DNA from: JAZDMK01 sp043800975
GTDB taxonomy: Bacteria; Bacteroidota; Bacteroidia; Bacteroidales; JAHJDW01
Length of the DNA stretch: 21,123 nucleotides
Direction: 5' to 3'
Assembly (NCBI GenBank): GCA_043800975.1
Contig: JAZDMK010000164.1
Location: 1-21,123, forward strand
In this document: positions 14,410 through 21,123 of the stretch, in pieces
Position numbering within the stretch: position 1 is the stretch's first letter
How the letters are laid out: each line of letters begins with the position of its first letter
Made by a program: the position numbers and the translations under genes
Notes under the pieces: model-generated
What the model saw: only the letters and a program-made list of their open reading frames with translations
What the model was told of the DNA's origin: nothing
The model's database searches: none

Positions 14410-15798
14410 TTAAATATTATCTGGAAGCAATTCCGGAGTATTGTCTTCTTCTTCGGATTCTTCAAAAAGATTATTGATTTCTTTGTTTGTTTTTGCGCCA
14501 AGCGATTTCAGTTTGTTCATCACAGAAATTACATTTCCTTTTCCGGTGGAAAGTTTTTTGTATGCTTCGTGATAGCTTTCCTGTGCCTTATCCATGTTGT
14601 CGTGTATGGCCTGTAGGTCTTTCAGAAAGCCTTCAAATTTATCGAACAAACTTCCGGCAAGGCGTGCGATTTCCAATGCATTTTTATTTTGTTTTTCCTG
14701 CCGCCAGATGCCGGCAATGGTGCGCAATGTAGCAAGCAGAGTGGAGGGACTTACAATAACGATTCTTCTTTCCCATGCGAAATTAAACAGATCGACTTCA
14801 GCCTGAACTGCCAGACTGAAAGATGATTCGATGGGCATAAACATCAGCACAAAGTCAGGACTGTTGAGGCCGGGCGCTGCCGGATAATTTTTACCGTTTA
14901 ATAATTTGATGTGGTTTTTTACCGATTCAACATGTTGTTTCTGGAAGTGAGCTTTCTCAGCAGCATCATCTGTATTGACACATGCGTCGTAAGCCGTAAG
15001 AGAAACCTTCGCATCGATGATGATGTGCTTTTTATCGGGAAGCTGGATTATCACATCGGGGCGGATGTTTGATCCTTCTTCATTTTTTTCGGAGTACTGC
15101 GAAAAATATTCTTCGCCTTTCACAAGGCCGGAACGTTCGAGAACTCTTTCCAGCACTACTTCGCCCCAGTCGCCCTGTTTTTTTGAGTCGCCACGGAGCG
15201 CACGGGTAAGGCTGCCGGCTTCGTCAATCACGCGGGTGTTGAGCTCGGCCAGACGACGCACTTCTTCTTTTAAACTTACTTTGTCGCGAAACTCTTTGTC
15301 GTAGGCTTCATCTACTTTTTTCTCAAACTTATCAATGCGTTCGCGCAGCGGGATTAATATTTCTCCGATTCGCTTCTGGTTTGTTTCAGAGAATTCCTGT
15401 GAATTGAGTTTGAGAATGCGGTTTGCGATATTTTCAAATTCGGTGGTGAGTTTTTCCTGAAGCGCAATCAGTTCTTCTTTCTGTATATTTAGTTTATCAG
15501 ATAAATTTTTGTTCTCCGTAATGGCAACAGAAAGTTGTTTTTCGATATCTGTATTCTGATTCTGCTTTGCAGAAAGTTCTTCGCGCAATTTTTTTATTTC
15601 GGAATCGGATGCAGATTTGCGTTCTTCCAACAGAATTTTATCCTGATCGCTGCGTGCTTTTTCGAGCAATAGCTGTTTTTCAGCTTCCGACAGCTGGGTG
15701 GCGATGCGTGATTTTTCGGTTGAAGAGCGTGCGCCTGCGAGTAGGAAGCCGATGGTGAGACCGACTGCAAGAGCTATAGCTGCATAAATTAATTCCAT
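14410..15798 (-). CDS. rmuC: RmuC-family DNA recombination protein
   Basis: A 462-residue protein with one N-terminal membrane helix (about 4-22), a long coiled coil (about 28-125) and the RmuC domain (about 140-430). Signature stretches are QGDWGEVVLERVLERSGL (208-225) and RPDVIIQLPDKKHIIIDAKVSL (246-267), where D248, D262 and K264 fit the restriction-endonuclease-like PD-(D/E)xK core assigned to this family, and IESSF (323-327). E. coli RmuC limits recombination at inverted repeats, and a nuclease activity has been proposed. The ATG at 15798 is preferred over a TTG at 15882: it puts the membrane helix at the extreme N-terminus as in other RmuC proteins. It heads the rmuC, GWxTD, rlmB, lipoprotein transcript. 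A near-match -7 box (TATCTTTA, 15820-15827) lies about 22 bases upstream. Confidence 0.92.
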   Translation of the reverse strand: MELIYAAIALAVGLTIGFLLAGARSSTEKSRIATQLSEAEKQLLLEKARSDQDKILLEERKSASDSEIKKLREELSAKQNQNTDIEKQLSVAITENKNLSDKLNIQKEELIALQEKLTTEFENIANRILKLNSQEFSETNQKRIGEILIPLRERIDKFEKKVDEAYDKEFRDKVSLKEEVRRLAELNTRVIDEAGSLTRALRGDSKKQGDWGEVVLERVLERSGLVKGEEYFSQYSEKNEEGSNIRPDVIIQLPDKKHIIIDAKVSLTAYDACVNTDDAAEKAHFQKQHVESVKNHIKLLNGKNYPAAPGLNSPDFVLMFMPIESSFSLAVQAEVDLFNFAWERRIVIVSPSTLLATLRTIAGIWRQEKQNKNALEIARLAGSLFDKFEGFLKDLQAIHDNMDKAQESYHEAYKKLSTGKGNVISVMNKLKSLGAKTNKEINNLFEESEEEDNTPELLPDNI

Positions 15799-15859
15799 GA
15801 TAAGGGTTGAAAACGAACGTAAAGATAAAACAATTAAAAATATTTCTAAGTGTATAGAT

Positions 15860-15867
15860 GAACTTTG
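15860..15867 (+). promoter_or_regulatory. Weak putative -7 element for the Spy-like gene
   Basis: GAACTTTG differs from TAnnTTTG at its first base only (G for T) and lies 35 bases before the ATG at 15902. The 103-base divergent gap shared with rmuC has no other strong signal. Confidence 0.3.
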
Positions 15868-15901
15868 TACTTTTAGGGTCAAATTCTAAAATCAAAAAGT
15901 C

Positions 15902-16531
15902 ATGAAAAAGATCACTGCTGTTATTGTTGTTTTAATTTTTGTCTGTTTCAGTACAGTCAAAGTTTTTGCACAACCCGGAAAAAATATGATGATAAAAAAT
16001 GAACGGGATGTAGTTGTTCAGAAGGGCCCGGGATGCGGGATGATGATGTGCATTCCTAATCTGACCGAAGATCAGAAAGCTAAAATTTCGAAACTGCACG
16101 CAACGCACAAGAAAGAAATGATGCTTGCAAAAGCCATTACCAAAGAAAAAGAAGCTCATCTGAAAGTATTGATGCTGGCGGAAACTCCCGACATGGTTGC
16201 GATCAATAAAACGATTGATGAAATTGGTGCATCGAAAGCAGATGCGATGAAAAAGAAAGTTGCCTTTCAGATGGAAGTGAGAAAACTTTTAACAGAGGAG
16301 CAAAAGCTGGCTTTTGATCAGTGCATAGCTGAAAAGGGCGGTAAATGCGGAAAAGGTGAAAAGAAAATGATGATGAAAAAGATCATCAAAATTGAAGATG
16401 AAGATATGAACATGGAAAAAGGATCACCCTGCAAAGGCGGGATGAAAGAAGGGGGCTGCAAGGAAATGAAAGGTGCCTGCGGACATGGAATGCCATCGGG
16501 CGGTGGCGAAGGATGCAAAGGGGGGAGATAG
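15902..16531 (+). CDS. Periplasmic Spy/CpxP-like protein with Cys/Met/Gly-rich C-terminal tail
   Basis: A 209-residue protein with a signal peptide (about 1-23, ending VFAQ). The middle (about 50-140) is helical and carries two LTxxQ motifs, LTEDQ at 54-58 and LTEEQ at 130-134, the mark of the Spy/CpxP/ZraP family of periplasmic chaperones and metal sensors. Two Cys and a Met run (CGMMMC, 45-50) precede the first motif. After the second, about 65 residues form a tail rich in Cys, Met, Gly and Lys (C141, C149, C177, C186, C193, C205, three consecutive Met, and H195). This tail is absent from E. coli Spy and looks like a soft-metal (copper, silver, zinc) ligand region. A role in metal buffering or sensing is inference. 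It is monocistronic and convergent with the MuiA-like gene. Confidence 0.77.
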   Translation: MKKITAVIVVLIFVCFSTVKVFAQPGKNMMIKNERDVVVQKGPGCGMMMCIPNLTEDQKAKISKLHATHKKEMMLAKAITKEKEAHLKVLMLAETPDMVAINKTIDEIGASKADAMKKKVAFQMEVRKLLTEEQKLAFDQCIAEKGGKCGKGEKKMMMKKIIKIEDEDMNMEKGSPCKGGMKEGGCKEMKGACGHGMPSGGGEGCKGGR

Positions 16532-16550
16532 AAAATATTTGTTTTTATAA

Positions 16551-16583
16551 GAAGGCGGCGGCACCATTGGTGCCGCCGCCTTC
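16551..16583. terminator. Long hairpin between convergent genes, probable terminator
   Basis: A perfect 15-bp stem (16551-16565 with 16569-16583) closes an ATT loop and begins 19 bases after the Spy-like stop. It is very GC-rich. Neither side has a long T tract (right flank GTTCATTTAAA, left flank reads TTATAAAAAC on minus), so termination may be weaker or help from other factors may be needed. Confidence 0.72.
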
Positions 16584-16601
16584 GTTCATTTAAAAACCAG
16601 A

Positions 16602-18224
16602 CTAATTAACCGTCTTGTCTTTCGGATATTTGAGTGTGTAAACCAGTTTGAACTTTTTGGTTTCGGCAGTGGCGATGTTGAACTTCCATGAAAGTATGCC
16701 GGTTTCTTTATTGAGTTTAGCACCGGATATATCGTCGGCAGTGATTTCGATATCCTTGTCAGTTGTAAGCGGAATCTGATCTTCGATCACGATTTCGATA
16801 GGAGTTTTCTTTTTGTTTCGTACAGAAATTTCCCAACCGGTGGTTTCTTTTTTGTTGGCACCTATAAACTGTTTTGCAGAAAAGTCTTTCATATGCTGGC
16901 GGCTGATAACAATGTTTTTGTCGCGGCCAAATGAAAATTCAAGTGTATCTTTTGTGCTGCGTGGATCGATGTATGACTTGCCCACATAGGTTCCTTCGAA
17001 ATAAATGTTCGATTCGCCGGGCATGAGGTTCAGGTTTTCCCAACCGGTGACGCGGGCCAGCAGGAACGCATCGGGATCGAGCTTGGGCGCAGCATAATAC
17101 TGATACGATGCGGGGAGTTTGTGAATTTGAATTTCCACACCATAGGTTTTTCCATTGGCAGGAATGGTGTAGGGAATACTGATGTCGAATTCAACTGTGG
17201 TCTGCCCTTCGTTTACCTGTGTGTAGTTTGCAGTGGTCTCTGCAATTTTATCATATTCAGCATATGCTCCGCTCGCTGTAGTAGGAGCGTTGGCTTCTTT
17301 TTTATCCATGGCAGCAGACTTAGTTTTTAAGCCTTCGTTGCGGTAATTGTTAGAATAAGGTACATAGAAACTGACAAACCAGGGATACACAATTGGCTTG
17401 CTGCCGCTGAGTGTAGGGTTTCCGGTAGAAAGAGAAATCTTGACATTGTTCCAGTCGAAGCCGGTGGTCTGATAAACATTGGCTTTGTATGTAAGCTGAA
17501 TCGGGCCGGTGTTGTCATCGGCGCGCAGATCATAAACGGGAACCCAGCCTGCATTCATTACAAGGTAGTTTAATGTTAAATCGACCTGGGTTCTGATTTT
17601 TGCAGAAACACCTACGATTATTTCGGAAGTGGATTTGTTTTGTGAGGCATTGTATAAGGAAAGCTGAGAAGAAAGCTTTGAAATGACTTCATTGTGCTTT
17701 CTGATTTTCTGCTGGCATTCCATTACTTTCTGTTTGATGTCGGTTAGACGTGTACGAAAGAAATTTGCATTTTCGGCGAGGTCGGCAATCTTAACACCTG
17801 TTTGTGTTCCGCCAATTGCCTTGTTGGCAATGATCATTTCTTCTTCCACTTTATAAACAGCGATCATACTGTTTTCGTAATCGATTTTTCGCTGAATCAT
17901 TTCAAGAGAATCTTCCATTTGAAGAATATCTTTGGGTTTGGGTTTGTTTCGCAGATAATTCTGCTGATGTGTAACGGAAAGAATCGTGAAATCGCCTTTT
18001 CCCTTTGCCTGCACACTACTGGCATTGATAAAGGGAGAGAGTTGGTCGAAAATCAGATAGGTTACTCCGGCATCCACGGTTGTAACGCCATGGCTGTATA
18101 CCTGAGCGCCACTCAGAAATACTTTTACTTCGGTGATATCCGATTTAACATATTTTTCAAGGTCGGTGGCACGCGTTACCGTAATGCATAACAGCATCAT
18201 TAAGGGTAAGATCAGTTTTTTCAT
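16602..18224 (-). CDS. MuiA-like protein (DUF4140/DUF4139)
   Basis: A 540-residue protein with a signal peptide (about 1-19). The N-terminal domain (about 28-95: EVKVFLSGAQVYSHG, YLIFDQLSPFINASSVQAKG) matches DUF4140, followed by a coiled coil (about 100-195) and the DUF4139 domain (about 210-540) with its AGWVPVYDLRA signature (225-235) and the closing LVYTLKYPKDKTV. Proteins of this build are annotated as mucoidy inhibitor A homologues; their biochemical role is not known, though the location is expected to be periplasm or outer surface. The ATG at 18224 is chosen over an in-frame TTG at 18272, because the TTG lies upstream of the -7 promoter box at 18261-18268. It is transcribed alone and diverges from the DUF502-lpxB cluster. 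Confidence 0.85.
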   Translation of the reverse strand: MKKLILPLMMLLCITVTRATDLEKYVKSDITEVKVFLSGAQVYSHGVTTVDAGVTYLIFDQLSPFINASSVQAKGKGDFTILSVTHQQNYLRNKPKPKDILQMEDSLEMIQRKIDYENSMIAVYKVEEEMIIANKAIGGTQTGVKIADLAENANFFRTRLTDIKQKVMECQQKIRKHNEVISKLSSQLSLYNASQNKSTSEIIVGVSAKIRTQVDLTLNYLVMNAGWVPVYDLRADDNTGPIQLTYKANVYQTTGFDWNNVKISLSTGNPTLSGSKPIVYPWFVSFYVPYSNNYRNEGLKTKSAAMDKKEANAPTTASGAYAEYDKIAETTANYTQVNEGQTTVEFDISIPYTIPANGKTYGVEIQIHKLPASYQYYAAPKLDPDAFLLARVTGWENLNLMPGESNIYFEGTYVGKSYIDPRSTKDTLEFSFGRDKNIVISRQHMKDFSAKQFIGANKKETTGWEISVRNKKKTPIEIVIEDQIPLTTDKDIEITADDISGAKLNKETGILSWKFNIATAETKKFKLVYTLKYPKDKTVN

Positions 18225-18260
18225 TTGTATGGTTTTGGTTAGAATTTTAAAAAATCGGGT

Positions 18261-18268
18261 CAAAGTTA
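18261..18268 (-). promoter_or_regulatory. Putative -7 element of the MuiA-like gene
   Basis: TAACTTTG on the minus strand (plus CAAAGTTA) is an exact TAnnTTTG match. Predicted transcription start is near 18254, giving a leader of about 30 bases to the ATG at 18224. No clear -33 TTG. Confidence 0.55.
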
Positions 18269-18341
18269 TCAAAAATTATGCCTTCAGGTTTTTTTAAAGC
18301 AATTGTTGAAAATTCAGTTTCTGCTATTATGATAAAAAGAC

Positions 18342-18349
18342 TAACTTTG
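18342..18349 (+). promoter_or_regulatory. Putative -7 element of the DUF502-surE-lpxB cluster
   Basis: TAACTTTG exactly matches TAnnTTTG 24 bases before the ATG at 18374, implying a leader of about 18 bases. The 149-base divergent gap holds this and the opposing element at 18261-18268, about 73 bases apart. No clear -33 TTG. Confidence 0.55.
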
Positions 18350-18373
18350 TGATGCATAAATTGTGTATTACGT

Positions 18374-18955
18374 ATGTCTGTTGCTAATTCAGTTTTAAAA
18401 AAAATAATTTCTTTTTTCTTTCAGGGAATTCTTTATTCAGCTCCTGTTTTTGTTACGGGTTATGTAATTTATTCTCTTTTTACATTTTTCGACGGGCTGA
18501 TCCCAGTACCCTACATTGGGCTGAGTATAGCCATTATGATTGTTGTTATGATCATTCTGGGTTTTCTGGGTTCGCGTATTCTTGTCAGGCCCTTGTTGGA
18601 ATTTGCAGATAAAGTGCTTGGTGAAATCCCTTTTATAAAAGTTATTTATTCATCAGCCAAAGATTTTCTTTCGGCTTTTGTCGGGAATAAAAAGAAGTTC
18701 AGTGAAGCAGTTCTTGTTGAACTGTCGCCGGGTACGCAGTTGTACAAACTGGGCTTTATTACAAAAAGAGATATGTCGGCGCTGGGTCTCGATGAAACGA
18801 TGGTTACGGTTTATTTCCCACAGTCGTATGCTGTAGCCGGAAATCTTTTTATTGTACCTGCCGACAGGGTTAAAAAAGTGGATATTTCAGCCTCTGAAGC
18901 CATGAAGTTTATTGTTTCAGGAGGTGTTACTGATTTTGATAATAAAAATTCATGA
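18374..18955 (+). CDS. DUF502 family inner-membrane protein
   Basis: A 193-residue protein with two membrane helices (about 14-37 and 46-66) and a soluble C-terminal domain. Family marks are the GSRILVRP segment after the second helix (66-73), IPFIKVIYSSAKDF (85-98) and YFPQSYAVAGNLFIVP (147-162), ending with the conserved SGG. Plant homologues (LCV/COV1) affect vascular patterning; the bacterial function is unknown. It is the first gene of the plus-strand cluster and its stop overlaps the next start by 4 bases (ATGA at 18952-18955). Confidence 0.87.
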   Translation: MSVANSVLKKIISFFFQGILYSAPVFVTGYVIYSLFTFFDGLIPVPYIGLSIAIMIVVMIILGFLGSRILVRPLLEFADKVLGEIPFIKVIYSSAKDFLSAFVGNKKKFSEAVLVELSPGTQLYKLGFITKRDMSALGLDETMVTVYFPQSYAVAGNLFIVPADRVKKVDISASEAMKFIVSGGVTDFDNKNS

Positions 18956-19617
18956 TTATGAAAAAACTATTTTTAGTAGTAGGATTATTATTCGCTGTTG
19001 CGCATCTTTCGGCGCAGAAAGTAAAAGTGGAATCAGAAAAAAAGGATATTGCCGGTGCCAAGCGTGATGCTTTCACGGTAGTCATTCCTGAAGCCGATCA
19101 GTCGACGATTGAAAAAAGCTGGCGCAGTTTGATGAAAAAATACAATGGCGATGTTTCTACGAAAGATGGTGTATTTGCTGATAATGCTAAGATTTCTGAA
19201 ATATCGGAAAACACAACCGATGTATATGCACGAACAGAAAAACTTGAAAATGGCGTTAAGCTGATTGTTGTATTTGATTTGGGAGGAGCCTTTTTAACCT
19301 CATCGATGCATCCTGCCCAATATAAGGTTGCTGAAAAAATAATTCGTGAGTTTTCAATAAAAGCGGCCACCGAAGCGGTTGATGACAAACTGAAAGAACA
19401 GGAAAAGAAATTCAGGGAAGCCGATGAAAACCTGAAGGACCTTGTGAAAGAAAATGAAAAGCTGAAATCAAATATCGAATCTTATAAAAAGAAAATTGAA
19501 GAAGCGGAAGCTGATCTTAAAAAGAATGGAGAAGATCAGGTTAAGGCCAAGTCGGCTGTGGAAGCGCAGCAGAAGGTAGTTGATCAGTGGAAGGATAAGA
19601 AGAAATCAATTGAATGA
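18952..19617 (+). CDS. Exported coiled-coil protein of unknown function
   Basis: A 221-residue protein with a signal peptide (about 1-21, ending LSAQ). A compact domain (about 24-140) is followed by a long charged Lys/Glu coiled coil (about 145-218). I do not recognise a named family. The start may be ATG 18952, which overlaps the DUF502 stop, or ATG 18958 two codons later; the latter gives MKKLF, a more typical signal-peptide start. The stop overlaps surE by 4 bases (ATGA at 19614-19617). The coupling suggests production in fixed ratio with its neighbours, but the link to surE or lipid A synthesis is not evident from sequence. Confidence 0.78.
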   Translation: MIMKKLFLVVGLLFAVAHLSAQKVKVESEKKDIAGAKRDAFTVVIPEADQSTIEKSWRSLMKKYNGDVSTKDGVFADNAKISEISENTTDVYARTEKLENGVKLIVVFDLGGAFLTSSMHPAQYKVAEKIIREFSIKAATEAVDDKLKEQEKKFREADENLKDLVKENEKLKSNIESYKKKIEEAEADLKKNGEDQVKAKSAVEAQQKVVDQWKDKKKSIE

Positions 19618-20399
19618 AAAAGAAAAGACCTTTAATTTTTGTTACCAACGACGACAGTATTTATGCCAAAGGAATCAGGCATCTGATTGCTGTTGCCCGT
19701 GAACTGGGCGATGTGGTTGTGGTTGCGCCCGATAAGCCGCAGTCCGGAATGTCGCACGCACTCACTGTTTCCACATTTCTTCGGTTGAGAAAACTGAAAG
19801 ATGAAAATGGATATTTAGAATACACGTGCAGCGGAACACCCGTTGATTGTCTGAAACTGGCTCTGCATGTGGTGTTAAACAAACAGCCGGATATCATACT
19901 TTCCGGAATTAATCATGGATCGAATGCATCGGTGAATGTAATTTATTCCGGAACGATGGCTGTAGCCCGTGAAGGCGCAATGCAGGATATTCCATCCGTT
20001 GGCTTTTCTCTGTGCAGTTATGAATCGGATGCTGACTTCGAGCCCTCACTTCCATATGTAAAAGAAATTACAGAAGCCATCCTGAAGCATGGATTGCCAC
20101 GGGGTGTTTGCCTGAATGTTAATGTTCCGGCTGTATCCGCTTCCCGTCTCAAAGGAATGAAAGTCGTGAGGCAGGCCAAAGGTAACTGGAAAGAAGAATT
20201 TATGGAAAGGCTCGACCCGCATGGCCGACCTTACTACTGGCTGATCGGTGAATTTGAAGATCTGGATAATGGAAAAGATACCGATGAATGGGCACTGGCA
20301 AATGATTATATTTCTGTAGTACCTATCGGTATTGACAATACGGCCTACGAAATGATCCCCAAAATTAAAAACTGGAAACTGAAAGGGAAGTCAAAATGA
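19614..20399 (+). CDS. surE: 5'/3'-nucleotidase SurE
   Basis: A 261-residue metal-dependent phosphatase that removes phosphate from nucleoside monophosphates (and, in some species, short polyphosphate) in the cytoplasm. The metal ligands are all in place: D13 and D14 in VTNDDS, S44 in PQSGMSH and N100 in ILSGINHG, matching D8, D9, S39 and N92 of E. coli SurE. GTPVDCLKLAL (74-84) and the GTMAVAREGA segment are also conserved. Length is normal. Overlaps of 4 bases with both neighbours (ATGA at 19614 and 20396) show tight coupling. Confidence 0.95.
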   Translation: MKKKRPLIFVTNDDSIYAKGIRHLIAVARELGDVVVVAPDKPQSGMSHALTVSTFLRLRKLKDENGYLEYTCSGTPVDCLKLALHVVLNKQPDIILSGINHGSNASVNVIYSGTMAVAREGAMQDIPSVGFSLCSYESDADFEPSLPYVKEITEAILKHGLPRGVCLNVNVPAVSASRLKGMKVVRQAKGNWKEEFMERLDPHGRPYYWLIGEFEDLDNGKDTDEWALANDYISVVPIGIDNTAYEMIPKIKNWKLKGKSK

Positions 20400-20686
20400 T
20401 GAAAGAAAAAAAACAAATTCTTATAGGTGCCTTGCTGGGTTTGGTTGCACCGATTGTGATCCTCTTCATATTTTATTTGCTGGCCAAGACCAACGATTAT
20501 TTTTGGGTGTATATAAGAGGCTGGGTCGAATACGGGATATTTACAAAAATGTTCAGTCTTTGTTTGCTTGCTAATCTTGGACTTTTCTTTTTGTTTTTGT
20601 GGCGTGAAAAAATGTATCATGCCCGGGGTGTTTTGACATCAACGATATTGTGGGGTATATTCATTTTTATCATTTATTTTCTTTAA
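20396..20686 (+). CDS. Small three-helix membrane protein
   Basis: A 96-residue protein with hydrophobic stretches at about 8-29, 50-69 and 78-96, so three membrane helices are likely. I do not recognise a family name, but its position between surE and lpxB and its overlap with surE (ATGA at 20396-20399) suggest it is a real gene in the same transcript. A second in-frame ATG follows immediately at 20399. A role in lipid A export or assembly is only a guess from context. Confidence 0.72.
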   Translation: MMKEKKQILIGALLGLVAPIVILFIFYLLAKTNDYFWVYIRGWVEYGIFTKMFSLCLLANLGLFFLFLWREKMYHARGVLTSTILWGIFIFIIYFL

Positions 20687-20694
20687 TCTGAAAA

Positions 20695-21123
20695 ATGAAA
20701 TACTATGTTATAGCTGGTGAAGCCTCCGGGGATCTTCATGGCTCAAACCTTTTGCATGAGATAAAGAAAAAAGATCCGGATGCGATTTTTCGTTGCTGGG
20801 GCGGTGATCTGATGCAAAATGAAGGTGGCGAAATTGTAAAACACTACCGCGATTTGGCATTCATGGGTTTTGTTGAAGTGCTGATGAATATCCGAACTGT
20901 GCTTGGGAATATTAAATTCTGTAAAAATGATATTCTCAATTGGAAGCCCGATGCCGTGATTTTAATTGATTATCCGGGATTCAATTTAAGAATAGCGCGC
21001 TTTGCCAATCTGGCGGGTATAAAAGTTTTTTACTACATCTCTCCGCAATTATGGGCATGGAAACAGGGGCGTGTTAAAACAATACGTGATTTTGTGAACC
21101 GCATGTTTGTTATTCTTCCTTTT
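20695..21123 (+). CDS. lpxB: Lipid-A-disaccharide synthase, 5' part (cut by window end)
   Basis: An ATG at 20695 opens a frame of 143 codons that runs past the window end. LpxB joins UDP-2,3-diacylglucosamine and lipid X to form the lipid A disaccharide at the inner face of the inner membrane. Signatures are the N-terminal AGEASGDLHG (7-16), the FMGFVEVL segment, ILIDYPGFNLRIA and YYISPQLWAWKQGR, all typical of the GT19 family. The start is 8 bases after the stop of the small membrane protein. About 60% of the protein lies outside the window. Confidence 0.93.
   Translation, partial: MKYYVIAGEASGDLHGSNLLHEIKKKDPDAIFRCWGGDLMQNEGGEIVKHYRDLAFMGFVEVLMNIRTVLGNIKFCKNDILNWKPDAVILIDYPGFNLRIARFANLAGIKVFYYISPQLWAWKQGRVKTIRDFVNRMFVILPF

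Noticed and set aside
15017..15304. 95-codon plus-strand frame, Ser/Arg-rich, opposite rmuC
   Set aside because: Composition is what the antisense of a Glu/Lys-rich coding region gives; rmuC signatures lie on the other strand.
15799..15882. 28-residue N-terminal extension of RmuC from a TTG
   Set aside because: It would put about 28 extra residues before the membrane helix and cover the divergent promoter region; ATG 15798 gives the usual layout.
17802..18191. 129-codon open frame on the plus strand opposite the MuiA-like gene
   Set aside because: It is antisense to a well-supported protein, starts and ends without promoter or RBS, and its product looks random.
18225..18272. 16-residue extension of the MuiA-like protein from a TTG
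   Set aside because: The TTG lies upstream of the -7 box, and ATG 18224 gives a clean signal peptide.
1..21123. CRISPR array, insertion sequence, phage, tRNA/rRNA or defence genes
   Set aside because: No regularly spaced direct repeats, transposase or integrase signatures, tRNA cloverleaf or known defence domain was found on reading both strands.

Overview
The window reads as chromosomal DNA of a Bacteroidota (Bacteroidetes) bacterium. Support comes from two secreted proteins with type IX secretion (T9SS) C-terminal sorting domains (NLFPNPF and NIFPNPG signatures), a GWxTD-domain lipoprotein, the typical TAnnTTTG -7 promoter element upstream of many genes, few Shine-Dalgarno sequences, and an lpxB gene, which implies a Gram-negative outer membrane. 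No tRNA, rRNA, transposase, phage gene, CRISPR array or toxin-antitoxin pair was seen. Coding density is high and no gene-free stretch exceeds about 150 bases.

Layout. (1) Bases 1-2532, plus strand: the 3' end of citF (citrate lyase alpha) with its terminator, then cysK-cysE overlapping by 4 bases, the two steps from serine to cysteine. (2) Bases 2613-7149, minus strand: a large GT39-like membrane glycosyltransferase, an eleven-repeat TPR protein, and an AT-rich SBBP beta-propeller with a T9SS tail. (3) icd (NADP-type isocitrate dehydrogenase) at 7284-8486 on the plus strand, closed by a bidirectional terminator. (4) Bases 8551-11841, minus strand: a three-gene cluster of secreted proteins, namely a small WxxGxW-type repeat protein, an 842-residue BNR/sortilin-like T9SS protein and a 140-residue unrecognised secreted protein. 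(5) Bases 11988-15798, minus strand: rmuC, a GWxTD lipoprotein, rlmB and a small lipoprotein, tightly packed. (6) A Spy/CpxP-like protein with a Cys/Met-rich tail at 15902, convergent with a MuiA-like DUF4139 protein. (7) Bases 18374 to the end, plus strand: DUF502 membrane protein, coiled-coil exported protein, surE, a small three-helix membrane protein and the 5' part of lpxB, the first four joined by 4-base overlaps.

Most of this is ordinary housekeeping and envelope biology: cysteine synthesis, TCA/citrate metabolism, rRNA modification, lipid A synthesis and protein export. I do not see a convincing new defence, mobile or biosynthetic system. The points most worth a second look are a probably leaderless cysK transcript, a four-cysteine motif in the serine acetyltransferase, the base-composition outlier at 2613-4253, the metal-ligand-rich tail of the Spy-like protein, and the compact three-gene secreted cluster at 8551-11841. 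Several starts were moved from upstream TTG/GTG codons to internal ATGs using promoter position, signal peptide or ribosome binding site.
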